Source of the DNA: Pholiota molesta
Taxonomy: Eukaryota; Basidiomycota; Agaricomycetes; Agaricales; Strophariaceae
Length of the DNA stretch: 64,000 nucleotides
Reading direction: 5' to 3'
NCBI GenBank assembly: GCA_014925825.1
Contig: JACGCK010000130.1
Span: 1 to 64,000, forward strand
Under the pieces are notes generated by a model. It worked only from the letters and a program-made list of their open reading frames with translations. It was not told the DNA's origin and did not search any database. Shown here piece after piece: positions 49,838 through 62,439 of this stretch. The stretch's first letter is position 1, and every line of letters starts with the position of its first letter. A program made the position numbers and the translations under genes.

Positions 49838-51010
49838 TGAGTCAATTACCTGCGCGTCACAGGTACCTACAGGTTTACCTGCAGGTATACTTGCAGGTAC
49901 CTGTGCAAGTGCTGATGAGACAGCCCACCCTATGCGTCTTTGCGTCGCAGAAGCCGCTTTACAAGCAGCTTCTGGGTTCATAAAGACGGTACAATGGTGG
50001 GCCGTGCATCTGAGTCCGCGACCAGCCTGCGACACTCAAGAAGCACAGGGAGTGTGGCCCCAAAGCGCCGCGGCAGTGGCCACCGATTCCGCCCATATCT
50101 GCGCTCCACAGAGCCATTCGCACTTGTCGGCGTTGTGCCGCTTGACGTGGTGATTGCACATGTACGCGGGGAATCGAAGTGGGTGCGGTGACGTGTCGTG
50201 GGTCGTCGAGGCGGACGAAATGGGCGGGGCGAGTCGTTACAGCGCGGCAAATCAGGGCGGGCGCGCAAGTCGACGTCGACGGAGGGCGTTGACATGGGCA
50301 ATGGGAGTTGATGTGGGCGGTGCGAATTGAAGTGAGCGCGGCGAGGACACTGGCCTTGCGGAGAGTGCAGTGGGCATACGCGGTGAGGAGGGCAGTGGAT
50401 AACGTGGGTAGCGCTAGCAGCGGAGGCAGGGCACAGCGGGGGCTGGCGCCGAGATGGAGTGACATGGCGGGCGGCACGGCGAGTCCGAGCGGGCGCAGAG
50501 AATGAGGGTAGCACTGCCGTCCGCGACGAGGAACATCAGCGAGCAGTGGTACAAAATGGGTGGGGAACGCACCTCTGAGCAGGGACGACGACAACGCGCC
50601 ATCCCATCGCCACGCCCTCCTTCGCGCTCTTCTTCGTATGCTGCGGCTATTCTTTCCCTGCCTCCTACGGATGGAAGTTGCGGCGCAATGGCTAGAAGCG
50701 GGCGGCGCCCATCGATGCTGACGCGATGAGAGTCGAGGCAAGCGCGGTAGTTTGATGTGGGCGCAGCAAGTTAATGTGGGCGGGACGAGTAGACATAGGT
50801 GCATGAGCACTCGTGAGCGCGATGACTCGCGGCTTTGTTATGCTTTGCGGCGGGCGAGCTCAGGTCAGAGTCTGGCGAACAGTCTGGCGAACAATCTGTC
50901 AGATAGTGCACATCAGGATTTCCCGGTGGATGGGACGTCTTCCAAATCATGGACAGTCGGTTGTGACACTGCTCATAGACCAGGTCGGTCGTTGCCGTGA
51001 CGTTGTTGGT
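49838..51010. mobile_element. hAT-derived tract, right-arm copy
   Basis: Reverse complement of the tract at 36.2-37.3 kb, with the same ACCTGCAGGTATACTTGCAG subterminal repeats and GC-rich core. Terminal repeats are not intact. Confidence 0.6.
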
Positions 51011-51059
51011 TTGCTACATCTTGTCGCTCCTGCAACTCAAAATATGAACATAAACATAA

Positions 51060-52210
51060 CAATGAGATAACAAGGTGCACCGTCATCCACGTCCTTTCTT
51101 CATGCTGTATATTCAGTATTATATGGCGAGTTGGAGACTTTGTAATCCTAGAACAATGGCATTGCCCAGCATTACATAGAAACGTGGAGACATTTAAAAT
51201 CTATCGTTTTAGAGTTCTTGGAAATGTGCCCTGGCATCCCAAGACACTTCAATGAGAGAGGTGAGGCGATATGGACCCAGGACACATTGATGGCGGTGGA
51301 GAGAGGTGTTATGTGCAATATTCCCACGCGAGATGAATGGGACCTTCGTCAGCGACTCGACATGTGCGAAGAACTGAGCGACTGAGCGACGTGCTCATCT
51401 CGCAATCAATTTTCTTAACAAGAGAATGAGGTATTCTCAGTTCCATTTGTTAGAATTCAAAATGAATGGGAAGAACGTGTGATTTCATCCTTAAGGTGAT
51501 TTGTTCTCGAAAAGTGACGTCTTTTGTTCGCAAAAACGTCACCTTCATGGATTGGTATTCTCCATTGCAAGATATGATGGTAATTCTGACAATAAACAGC
51601 GTTAAGAATGTTTGTCGTACTCTTTATTCTCTTATCAATTGACTTATCCAACAATAAATGCTCTTTTCTTTGTGTAAAGTTTTGTTGAATGTCCCATCAA
51701 TTGTCTTTTTTCCTGTGGGCGAAATTGACGAAAGATCTGTCAATTGTTTTCATGGATAATGTTCAGCAAGTCTGGCTTATTCTGTTTCAATCTCATCGGG
51801 AAATATGTTCCTTTCTACATAAATTCTACTATCTAAGAAACTTTTTGGTTGAATGTCACAAAACGTCCAGCGCTTGAAAATATGCCCACCGTAGCAGTGA
51901 ATACGCCCACCGTAGCAGTGAGTAGTTGACTATGGATGGGCCTCTTATAAGCCTATATAAGCTCCCGAATCGGTGGTCTTGTAGCTGCTCGTTGGACAAT
52001 TCGAACTCCCTTCCCGATGTCGTTTGGCCCAGCCAACTGGAAAGAAGACCGCCCCGACATACGCGTTTCCAGTACCCACAGCGGTAACCACTTGCATTCC
52101 ACTGCACGATATCGCATGGCTGACTGACGAAAGTAGACTCGCAGCAAGGGCAGTCTTTATCCCTTCTCGATGATAGGCAAACCATCCCAACAACTAGGCC
52201 TGGTATAGGA
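51060..52210. other. Non-coding part of the right arm
   Basis: Counterpart of 34,934-36,160. It holds the presumed leader region of the right-arm C2H2 gene; no separate gene. Confidence 0.5.
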
Positions 52211-52216
52211 TGGTCG

Positions 52217-53027
52217 ATGAGAGGAAGTATTGCACCGGAACACCGATACTGGGAAGGCGAAACATCGACCAATGCAGATTACGGCAACGGTCCCTTATCC
52301 CATGCAAATTTTCCAGGAGTCTCGGAACCACTCAACCAGTCGAATCCCATTTATAATTGTGAGCCTTCTTCTCTTCCTATCTTCGGTACGTTCTAATCTG
52401 AGAGTTTCCTCAATTTTAATTCTTTGTTCTAATCCTACCTACATAACTATTCAGCGTCAGTGCCTCTTCAGGAAATTTACAGCGCCGCGGGTCAGGAGCA
52501 ACACCACTCCACGAGTGTTCCTTTCATATTATTCAACGGAAACGTCCACCAGGAGTTTCTCAAGTTTCTGATGCAAAATATGGATTTGCTACGCTCAGTG
52601 GACACACCTCAAACCAGCATGACGAATATCCAACATGCATTTGAAGACCAATTTAGGCGCGACGGTTATGTGCCTCCTTTCTCTGATATTGCAAGAATAT
52701 TTGAATTGTTCAGGCCTGTTATAGGGTATTCCGCAAGGCGACAGGAGAGAGCCTCAGGGAGGAAGCTAAAGACGCTGGAAAACTGCCCTTTCCCGTTTTG
52801 CCAAAATCCTTTCACAAGGTTGCGTGGTCTTAGAAGTGAGCATTCACCTTCGACAGATCCGATGGTGCTGATCTTCTTGTGGTACAGACCACCTATCGTC
52901 ACACTTTTCATTAACACCTCAGCAATGTGTTCACTGCGGGAAGGCCTTTTCCGACTCTTCGTACAGCAATCACAAATATAAATGCGCGAGGCAGCACCTT
53001 ATGCGAGCATCTCCGGCGGAATCTTGA
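52217..53027 (+). CDS. C2H2-type protein, right-arm copy
   Basis: Exons 52217-52358, 52455-52835 and 52888-53027 join to 220 residues. It starts MRGSIAPEHRYWEGETST because the upstream ATG used in the left arm is out of frame here. A deletion removed the exon with HIDAAVQQQS, yet the remaining splice phases still match. The family block VHQEFLKFLMQNMDLLRSVD and the motif FRPVIGYSARRQER lead to CPFPFCQNPFT..NHLSSH and CVHCGKAFSDSSYSNHKYKC, one C2H2 and one C2HC-like finger. Whether the shortened N-terminus is functional is unclear. Confidence 0.7.
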
Positions 53028-53065
53028 TGCGGAAACTTGATGGTCCAGGAGGCACCAATTCCATT

Positions 53066-53173
53066 GGGACGTATACGTAGTTTTAGCAGGCTGCAAAGAC
53101 ATTTTACACAGACATTTTTGGGATGTATACGTAGTTTTAGCAGGCTGCAAAGACACTTTACACAGACATTTTA
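53066..53173. repeat. 54-bp tandem duplication
   Basis: GGGACGTATACGTAGTTTTA and the following bases occur twice in a row with two or three differences, just after the C2H2 stop codon. Confidence 0.85.
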
Positions 53174-54149
53174 TATCTATTTCTGTAGTTCATTAACCGA
53201 GTTGTCGTGGACAGAGTCGTTACCTATAATTGACCTATTGAACATCTTCAAAGCTCTTAAATGTGTCTCCACTCTCACGCTGCGGTTCATTGCCGCATCA
53301 TTCTTGGTATATTGTATATCTTGTACACTGGATCATAATCAGCGCAGGTTGTGTCGATTTAGTAGGCAAAATGTTTGTCGATAACGCCGGGCGGCGCTGA
53401 GCGTTGCGTTGGTTGAGCGCTCGAAAGTACTTTGGAAGCCAAACAACGTAGCCACGTAGTTGGCAAACCCAAATGAAGCCTTCACAGCCACCGCGCTCTC
53501 CTGATGCCGAGCTTCAGCGCTTCCAGCGTCTTGTGGACTGCGGCTGATCCTGTCACGCGCTAGACAGTATGTGGTTAATTAGTGTATTGCATTCTAATAC
53601 GCTACCTCAAATACTTGAAGGCCAGGCAGAAAATGTGCACAAATGATGTGATCAGACTTGTTTAGTTACCACGTATACCACCATCTCGCTTGCGCGTCAG
53701 GCAGGCCAAACAAGCATTTGCTCACAGAAGCTAGGAAAGCTTCAGCGCTTCCGCAACGTGCGATTAATGATTGAACAGAGCAGGTTTCGAATCAGTGCCT
53801 GATGTATTTGAGTTTGGACGGAGACTGACGGAGCTTGAACTGTTTTGGGGGTGTCAAGGCCCCAGGCAGCGCGGCCTTTCTCGCTTTCCCTAACCCCCGA
53901 CTACGGAAGACAAGGAGTTGTCGCCTGCCTCGCCAACGCAGACACACAATGTAAGCGCCCACTTTTTCCTTGTTTCGGGTCCAGCACCCACTCACGCCGA
54001 CAAGCGGCCGCGGTCCCAACACAGTGGTACGGCGCCAGTTGTCTCATCAGATTCCGTCTGGGCCGTACCCACTCTTTCGGGTCTTCTCCGCTTCTTCCTC
54101 TATTTCACTATAATTCATCTTCTAATCTTCCTACCTCTTCTAGATCATC

Positions 54150-56030
54150 ATGACAGAGCCTCAGACGTCTCCAGAATCTACGTCGAACAAGGTCCGTATT
54201 TTTTCCGTCATTTTATCTGTTTTTCCTATCTAATTGTCATCAGTCCACCGACGTAGATCAAACAGCTTTCATTCGGACATCGAGCCGTCGTCGGGATCCA
54301 AGGCTCTCATTGCCGTCGATCCCTACCAAATTCGCGATGGCATTCTTACAGAAGAAGAGCTCGCAAGCCTTCGCCACCACAAAAAGGGCAAGGCCGTCGG
54401 AAAGTACCAATCCCGGCAAAACAACGTTTGTGATAATAACCGCGAGCCTAAATCTTCAGCTGAACGAATGAATGGATCGTGTCTAGCTCATTTCAGCTCT
54501 GCTGAAGCCCATGGAAGAACATACCGAAGATGCAAAGGCACAAGAGGAAGCGATTCGATTACCTGTGCGTTGATATGATATTATATGCAAACGGCCCAGT
54601 AACATTATGATTTCTTTCTTTCAAGGTCAAGATCGCCATTTATGCCAGTCTGATATGCAATTTCGCACTCTGCATTCTACAGCGTGAGCCCCTACATCAT
54701 ATAAATCCCGACTTCATGTTGCTGACGACTGCGAAGTGTATGCCGCCATCTCCTCCGTTTCGTTATCACTTCTCGCCACCGGTATCGACTCTGTCTTCGA
54801 CATTGGGAGCAACGTCCTGTTGTTTTGGCTCCATCGAAAGCGGCAAGATTGGACGGCAATAAATGGCCTGTGGAGGCTCCCGCCTTGAGACTATTGGAAA
54901 TATTGTCTATGGTATGGGCACTTTCTTCGCTAACTAATCCGCCTCTGACACCGCCATTTCATAGGATTTTTGTCAGTATTCTTTACAATTGTCGAGAGGA
55001 TCATGACTATAACGTCTCTCACAGGATGGGTTCCGTCAATCTCGTCGTTATCGTGGAGTCAGCACACACTCTGCTCTCAAAGAAGGGCGACGCGCTCGCC
55101 CCTTTCCATCTTCCTTCCATCATTGCCGTCGCTGCTGCTCTGGGTAAAGTTTTGCCAGCTATCCACACCACAATTGGCTAATCGATACACATAGCCGTCA
55201 AAGGCGTCCTGTTCCTATATAGTTATTCGTTGCGAAAAAGCTCTAGCAAGTACAGGTGCTCTGGCAAGACCATCGCAACGACCTCTGGATCAATGGATTT
55301 GGTGCGTCGGATCTCTATGCAGGTCGATGAGGTACTCATTGGCTTTAGGAATCCTCATGTCATGTGGAGGAAGCAAACTTCGCTGGTGTACGTACTTTCC
55401 TCCTGCGACTGATGCTGGCACTCATCGTTCACTTAGATCTGGATCCCGTTGGTGCCATTATCGTCCGTTATCCGTTTTTTTTCATGCACTTGTCCATCCT
55501 GATCAGGCTCCGTTCACAGATCGCGCTGGGCGTCATCATCTCCTGGGGCCGCACGGTCTACCAAGAATTCGAGCTCCTAGCCGGAAAATCCGCACCGCAT
55601 GAATTTTTGCAACTGGTAATCTACAAAGCGGCAACATTTACGGATGAGATCGAGAAAGTGGACACCGTCCGAGCGTATCATGTTCGTCACTTTCGTCAAT
55701 CATTAACATTCTTCACGCTTACTGAGTTTTGCTTTAGAGTGGACCAGTAAGGCAAACGCAGTATGGTTTTGTTTATGTTGACGCCTTTCCCCCAGGATTA
55801 TTTCGTCGAAGTGGACGTCATCATGGACGCGAACACCCCGTTGTGGAAAGCACACGATATCAGTCAACAGCTTCAGGATAAGATCGAGGTCCTTCCGAAC
55901 GTCGATAGAGCTTTCGTGCATGTAGATCACGAATGGACGCACACTCCAGTGTGTTGATTTCTCTCTCTCTAAGAATGTAGCCAACTGACACTTTTCAAAG
56001 GAACATCGGAAACCAAAGTCGTCCATGTAA
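54150..56030 (+). pseudogene. CDF transporter, right-arm copy, frameshifted
   Basis: Inverted copy of the gene at 31.5-33.4 kb, from ATG 54150 (MTEPQTSPESTSNK) to the TAA at 56028-56030. It carries at least three frame-breaking indels. One base is lost in the codon after DVDQT (CAAACAGCTTT against CAAACAGGCTTT). There are two single-base losses around HRK..DGNKWPV, at 54,838-54,880. The TM2 stretch TGIDSVFDIGSNVLLFWLHRK and the C-terminal domain are still well conserved, so loss is relatively recent. Confidence 0.85.
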
Positions 56031-56349
56031 TAGCGTGTCTGATTTAATCTAGGACCACCGTTCCTTTGAATGTGTATATAGGATACCCGAGTAATTATCT
56101 AGCTCTGGCAGAAGCCCCTACTATAACATATTTTCTTCTTAAGAATCCGGAAACCATTGATTTTGGAAACTACTTCGTTTTGAATCCTTCTTTCCTTTCC
56201 TTTGTGGTCTCGATTCTAAATCAAAACCTCGTCGACATACTCTAATTCGCGTTTAGACGGTAGTGGAAGCGGCCAGAGTGATAGTAGCCGTGATAGTGCA
56301 GGCCGAATATTTGAACGACAGAGGTCGTCTGGCTATGTACATTGTATGC

Positions 56350-56712
56350 GCGCGGCAACAGCGCGAGAGGGCACGTCCCTCGCGTCATCACATGCCCACA
56401 AACATTCAAGCTGTGGGAATTAAAATTGGCGGAGAGCCAACTCCGGATACTCTCGTGTCGCGCGTCCAGACGCGACGCGCGATGGCGTCCATCTTCTCCT
56501 TCCCCCTCTTGTGCATCTTGGTCGATGTCTCCATTGCGGCTCAATGCTCCAGCGCCATAAACCGAGTCGGCGGCGGCGTCCTAGACATTGCAAGCAAGCG
56601 CGTCTCATTCAGCATGTTCCTCGGCGCGAAGTACTTCTTCATGACGATCGCGGCGGGCATGGGCTGCATGACGTGTCTACGCTCCTCCACCTTTACCGGC
56701 ACGCACTCCTAG
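56350..56712 (+). pseudogene. ABC exporter fragment, end of right arm
   Basis: Translates as LVDVSIAAQCSSAINRVGGG and MFLGAKYFFMTIAAGMGCMT, parallel to the exporter TMD2 (FEVSIGARDTAAINHFGG, FLGAKYFLMETAGMRWTT). Interestingly it keeps the bases the main copy lacks at FLGAKYF. Confidence 0.8.
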
Positions 56713-56839
56713 GCTATGAAGCGACCAAATCTCGTGTCTGGCCTCCAGCGCAAGTTTCTCGCCTCCTCTGTGCGCCCACAACAGCGACGGCAGACACCGT
56801 CCGTGCAACCTTGACGACGACCCCCAAGCACATGGTTGA

Positions 56840-57980
56840 TATGGCGGTCCATTTGGGTAAAAATTCCGTAGAAACTTTTTGTATATGCGCGAAAACTTTT
56901 ACATAGAACATTAATATATTTCCTTGCATTCACACATGATTAATCAAGTTTTAGACATACTTTGACGTGCGCGGAAATCTTTAGTGAGTGCGCGAAAATC
57001 TTTCTTGGTGCGCGGAAACTTTTTCGGCCAATTTGAGTGTGCGCGTAGAAATCTTTCCCTTCAATACCAGTAATTCACTCACTTTTGCGTGTTTTTGACT
57101 GCGCGTAAATTTTATCAACAGTGCGCGTGGAAATGTTTGCGTGCGCGTAGAAATACTGAGCGAGCACTGAGCGCGTAGAAACATTTAGGCCGACATGCCG
57201 TGCTGAGGTAATTGATCTCGCTTAGACTTTGCCGCCGTTGCGGCAGCGGAGTTTAAACCCTGTCAGTTTCGAGCTTTCCATACTTAGGCGCTCGAGGGAT
57301 AAGCCCTGGGCATGCAAACCGCAATATTACAGGATATATCAGCCTTTAAATCGATTATTTGAAGTAATGTACATGAAGAAGGTCCGATAAATATCAGTAC
57401 TAGTTAAACAGCCTGTAAAAAGCCTTGAGCAAGCCTTGACTGGGCCTGAGCTCTCAGCTTGCTTCAATTCTTGCTTTTCAAGCACATGCAGCAAAGTATT
57501 CCCAGATGATATATATCCTTAGGCTTTTATTTCTTTGCCTAAATGCTCAGAGGCCACTGAGGTTTAAACTCCGCTGCCGCAACTGCGGCAAAGCTTAAGC
57601 GAGATCAATTACCTCAGCACGGCATGTCGGCCTAAATGTTTCTACGCGCTCAGTGCTCGCTCAGTATTTCTACGCGCACGCAAACATTTCCACGTGCACT
57701 GTTAATAAAATTTACGCGCAGTCAAAAACACGCAAAAATGAGTGAATTACTGGTATTGAAGGGAAAGATTTCTACGCGCACACTCAAATTGGCCGAAAAA
57801 GTTTCCGCGCACCAAGAAAGATTTTCGCGCACTCACTAAAGATTTCCGCGCACGTCAAAGTATGTCTAAAACTTGATTAATCATGTGTGAATGCAAGGAA
57901 ATATATTAATGTTTTATGTAGAAGTTTTCGCGCATATACAAAAAGTTTCTACGGAATTTTTACCCAAACGGACCGCCATA
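56840..57980. mobile_element. Second foldback element, 1.14 kb
   Basis: The ends read TATGGCGGTCC in inverted orientation, with GGTTGA directly outside both (56834-56839 and 57981-57986). Arms of about 417 bp (56840-57256 and 57562-57980) are nearly identical: the same 67-codon frame in opposite orientations differs by one residue. The 305-bp loop has no frame of note. GCGCGAAAA motifs recur in the arms. Non-autonomous. Confidence 0.9.
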
Positions 57981-57989
57981 GGTTGACGA

Positions 57990-58890
57990 GTATGACCGGC
58001 CATTTTGCACTGCCTGCGGCGCTCCCCTGATCAATTGCCCCCTAGGTCACTGACCAATGACATGTCGCACGTTTTTGTGAAGCGCCCGCGAGTTTACACC
58101 AGCAAAAGTGTTAATCCCCGTGTCGGAGTTTGCGCAGGGTTTCTAGTTATGTATCGTTCTTTTCCACTGGGGGGGAGGGAAATGCAGCAACATCAAACGC
58201 GGGTCGGATTGGTGGCGACAGCTTGGCGGCGACAGCGGTAGTGGATGGTGGTGGGAGTGTGCGCGCCTTTGTTTGGGCGTACGAACTCCATCCCCGCACT
58301 CCACGTAGAGGTGCGCGCCGCTCAAGAGCCGCTGCGCGCCGGCGGCGGGAGCTGTATAAGTATACATATCGCAGGCTATCGCCGACTGGGACTAATATTT
58401 GACTACATAGGACGTAAAGCGAGATCTTCTTCCAGAACCATTCCCCCATCTTCCTGCGACTCCACAGGTCTATTCGCGCTTCTATCGGAGTCCATCCCCA
58501 CCTAATACCACGCGCTGACCTCCCCTACCATTGTGTCGATCTATATGCATCGCTTTCCTGTCCTGACCTTGGACCATCCAAGGGGTTCTTGGTATGTATT
58601 AGTCTCCCCTCGTCGCTCTCAACATGTTGTTACAGGCACCGACTCCAACATGCCATACAAAGAACGTAGCATCATATTGTGTCAATGGCGCTTGGGACAC
58701 CACAATGTTGAAATTACTGAGTACACGTCAATAGCGGCATCGTCGAATTTGTTGCAGAATTCTAAAGCAGAGGTATACGGGCGGGTAAGGTAAGGGATTG
58801 AGTAGTGATTAACAAGGGTATATAATAATATTATATATAAACGGACACTCTTCCTGTTCATGGGTATCATCAAGTTTCGGTATCGACATG
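57990..58890. other. Intergenic, no gene seen
   Basis: Sequence between the foldback element and paralogue C. GC-rich short frames around 58,150-58,370 on both strands lack any family signal. Confidence 0.45.
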
Positions 58891-58892
58891 CT

Positions 58893-60474
58893 TCAAAATT
58901 TTTTTTTACTCGAACAACTATCTTCATGGCGTTTAAAGGCCGCATCTGAAAGGCGCTTCCCACAACAACGACATTGGCAAGGCGCTAGGCGAAAATGAGC
59001 CGAAAGATGATCTGTTCACGAAAATGTGAGCATCTCCTAGTCTGAAGTATATCGAACAATAGAATGACCTTACGTCTAAGATTGGTTGACCTCGTAAAGG
59101 GACTTTGACAAAATTGGAAAGGACAATACACTTTCGTCTTCTGCATCTTCCTGGTATTTCTCTCTTGCCGACCTACGCCGGAACCTATTGCAGGCCGAAA
59201 CTGTTGGAAAACCGTCGTGATTTCAGCGAGGGGTGGGATAATGCCTCTGCGTCTAAGGTCTTCTTCGAAGGCTTTTTGGACTTCAACCATGCCGTCCAAA
59301 GATCTGGGCGTCAATTTGACTGAGCCTAACAGATCAGGTTTTGCTGATAGAAAATTGAGGAAGACGCGTTGTACGTTCCAGTCCTGGTTTCGTACTGAGG
59401 CAGCGTTCGAAGAGAGGTTGCAGTCGTATATTGCAGTGCGATTTTCTCGGAGGTGCAGATAGGCTGAAAAGCGTGAACAAGATATGGAAGGTAAGGGAAT
59501 CAGTTCATATACGTATGCTTAGAAAACATGCTTACTTTCCGACTGTGAGTAGCTTTTAATCTCGCTTGTGTCTCCATGGCGTTCGTTCTCGTAAAGTTCT
59601 GACTGCCAGAATGGTGGCAATTCGAAGGATGTCATCGAAAGTGGACTCGTAGCCGCTCCTAAAAGATAAGTCTCTGTGAGATTTCACATTGAAGGCTAAT
59701 AAAAAAGTACCCAAGCGTGCGTGAGGGGCAGGCGCCGAGCTCCCAATATCATACCATCCAACAGGGTATGGATTCACTGACAATTATATTAATATGCGTT
59801 CTAGTGCGACTCGGCAGCTACATGACATTGAAGACTCACGTTGCAAATTTTCGTTTACAGGAGGTGGCTGCTGGATACCTGTTTCTGCTGCGTTTTGATA
59901 ATAGAGGTGATTGCTAGGAAGTGTCATTTGTGAATCCGACCCTGCGTCCCAAGTAGTAAAGTGGGAATTCAGTGCAACAGGTGGCCAGGGCATAGTAGCT
60001 GGCGTCGACTTGGTACTGCTTCCTGACGCCCAATGCTGGCTGACAGCATCGACTTGGACATGGTCAAAAATTTGCTGAATGTATGAAAAAAAAAAACAAC
60101 TCACAATGACGACCTGGCAGTAAATCCACAACTGATGCACAAAATTGGGATGCGGGAACAAGTTGCGTGCTAGGCGGAGTAATTGGGGCGAAAGAGTCTG
60201 CACTTCAAGTGAGCACATTACTTACTGGACCACGAGACGATTAGTACAGACCTGCATCACTTCTGACTGAATTTTCGCGGTGCCAATATGGAGATCCACA
60301 TGGCGATGTGGTTTGCTCCGTGTCGTATAGAATGTCAGAGGGAAGGACCCAGTTTCGATAGGATTCTGCTCTTTGAATTAGCCCCGCTTGCAATATTGTT
60401 GGATAGTAGCCCAAATGCTTACCATAGTCTTCGGAGGGCGTTGCGGAGTATCTTGGAGAAAGGTCTTCTGCCAT
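58893..60474 (-). CDS. C2H2-type zinc finger protein, paralogue C
   Basis: Starts MAEDLSPRYSATPSEDY at 60474 and ends at TGA 58893-58895. GT-AG introns can be placed so that the chain stays open. Segments in order: AESYRNWVLPSDILYDTEQT, VQTLSPQLLRLARNLFPHPN, VDAVSQHWASGSSTKSTPAT, NPYPVGWYDIGSSAPAPHAR, the WQSELYENERHGD exon and WNVQRVFLNFLSAKPDLLGS. The family core FRPAIGSGVGRQER follows, then CPFQFCQSPFTRSTNLR split by the last intron, HHLSAH, and CRCCGKRLSDAAFKRHEDSC. It is the most divergent of the five paralogues and appears intact. Role probably nuclear; target unknown. Confidence 0.75.
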
Positions 60475-60529
60475 CTTGACTGGGAAAATCAGTGTCTAAA
60501 GAGAGGTGGTTATAAATTGATCTAACTAT

Positions 60530-62280
60530 CGAACGAGCATTTTATACAAGCTGAGTCGCTAGGGAGTCGGCGGGGAGCAGGCGTCTAAGTATGAAGTCCG
60601 CAATCGAGATGTATGTTCTGGACCATGATTGCACAAGATCCCATCGGAATCGATTCAATCGAACGCGATCAACACATAAGACAGCAGGCTGTGCAAAATT
60701 TCACGATGATTTGATCAGTCATCCATTCTGAGGATTCCCCAAGTACGGCGCAGCTCTGGTTGTGATGTGACTGCACTCTGATGGACCCAAATTAGGAAAG
60801 CGAGTTGTCTGTTATGGAATTTGTCGTGACGAAGTCGTGTGCCGAATTCATTTGCACACCTTTGCACACCTAGGGAATCGGTCTTTGACCTGACCGAGAA
60901 AGCTGTGAAGGCCCCACGTCCATGAGGGTACCAGTGACCATGTCCATAGAAATTAACTTCGGAGGACGGTGTGGCGGAACCTAGAGATGCCCATTGACAT
61001 TGTCCCCTCGTTCTACCACCATCCCTCCCGCTATCATTGTTGTGCGCACGCACTTTCCCGCCCGCCACCCCGCCGTTGCACATTGCCGCCATGCACTCGC
61101 GACTGTGCCACACCATGACACCGCGATATTAAATATACGCCCACCCGTCGTGTTAATGCTACTAGTATCTTGCGGTCAACACCCCCATAGACGCGCCTTC
61201 CTGCCCACCGCACTATCACGTCCATGCTACTAGTGGTCAACACGCCCAGCGACGCATCTTCTGACATCGTGGACACTTACCGCGCCGACGCGCCTTTGTA
61301 CCATCGCGCCCCACCTACGTGCACCACCGATCCCGCTGATGAAGCAACTTCCTGCCCTCGCGTCCACTCCACCACGTGCCTCCTCAACGCCCCGCCAACG
61401 CGTCTTTCCGCCCCTCGCGCCATCCCGCCCACGCCGCCAAATTTCTGCTTCCCAGAGCTGTAGGTGCAACCCGGTGTCGGACAGTTAATCTTTTCATTCT
61501 GTTGCACAGGTACTTGATTAGCCTGAGGAGCTGGCAGCGACTGGAATGATGGATTTGGATGCGCGTTGAGCACTGCATCAGCAAGTTCACGAAATGCTTG
61601 TCTGCTTTTTCCTGCTTTTTAGCTTGCTGCAAGCTAAAAAGCCGACAACCAAAAAAGCTAAATACATATCTCCAAATCCTGTACGAAATTACACTATATG
61701 TCTAATCTGACAAGAATTCATGACAGTGGTGATCTATGTATGGATTTACGAAGTAAATTTCGAACTCATCCAAAGCATTAGTATGTGTAGTATACTCAGG
61801 AATCATCCCAACTCCGTACTTAGGCAAGAGATGAGCACCGCTGCACCTCAGTGGTGGGTAATGCTCGGAACTCAGAAAAACTGAGTTCCACTTCCACTTT
61901 CCCACATAGACTTTCCCACTTCCGCGCTGACGCGCTGCGCCCCCGTCTTGCATCCCGCCATCCCGACTCGACGCGTAACGCCAGGGGGCTTCTGAAGTTG
62001 TCGACAATTCTCTCATGTAGAAGTACGCATCACATATTATTTATACCATTATTTGAATTCCTTGAATGCCTGTAGCAGTTTTCGCGCACTCAATTGAACA
62101 AAACCTGCCAGAATATTGGCCGGAAAATATTGGCCCATCGGGAAATCCAATTATGTAACCTTCGGGATCAATTTCGGGATTCAATTCGGAATGGGCCCTC
62201 GAGCTTGAGCGCTTGAAGCGACGAGGTCAAGGTGAGATTAGGTCGTCGACAGTCGATGTCATAATTTGGTCGCGGATGTC
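60530..62280. other. Gene-poor stretch with low-complexity frames
   Basis: The 61,000-61,450 section is Pro/Ala-coding on one strand with no domain. At 61,455-61,580 the minus strand reads NAHPNPSFQSLPAPQANQ and NCPTPGCTYSS, a possible scrap of a zinc-finger or transposase gene. Confidence 0.35.
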
Positions 62281-62300
62281 ACATGTCACAGGTCACGTCC

Positions 62301-62371
62301 ACCCCCGATAATGCCGTGGGAGGTTGGATACCAAAACACCCACGGGCAACCACCACGGTATTATCGGGGGT
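62301..62371. repeat. 19-bp stem hairpin
   Basis: ACCCCCGATAATGCCGTGG (62301-62319) pairs with CCACGGTATTATCGGGGGT (62353-62371) with one mismatch and a 33-nt loop. Confidence 0.8.
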
Positions 62372-62439
62372 CCTCCTCTTCCGCGCTGTCAAGACTCAAC
62401 AGCTGCCAACGCGCTGCGCCCCCGTCTTGGCGTCTGCGC

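Larger units (their letters stand above)
49838..56720. repeat. Right arm of the large inverted duplication
   Basis: Inverted counterpart of 30.45-37.35 kb. It lacks the second exon of the C2H2 gene and has extra sequence at about 53,230-53,800 that is also present downstream of paralogue B. Confidence 0.85.

Noticed and set aside
56981..57839. Two almost identical 67-residue proteins on opposite strands
   Set aside because: They are the two arms of the foldback element, not genes.
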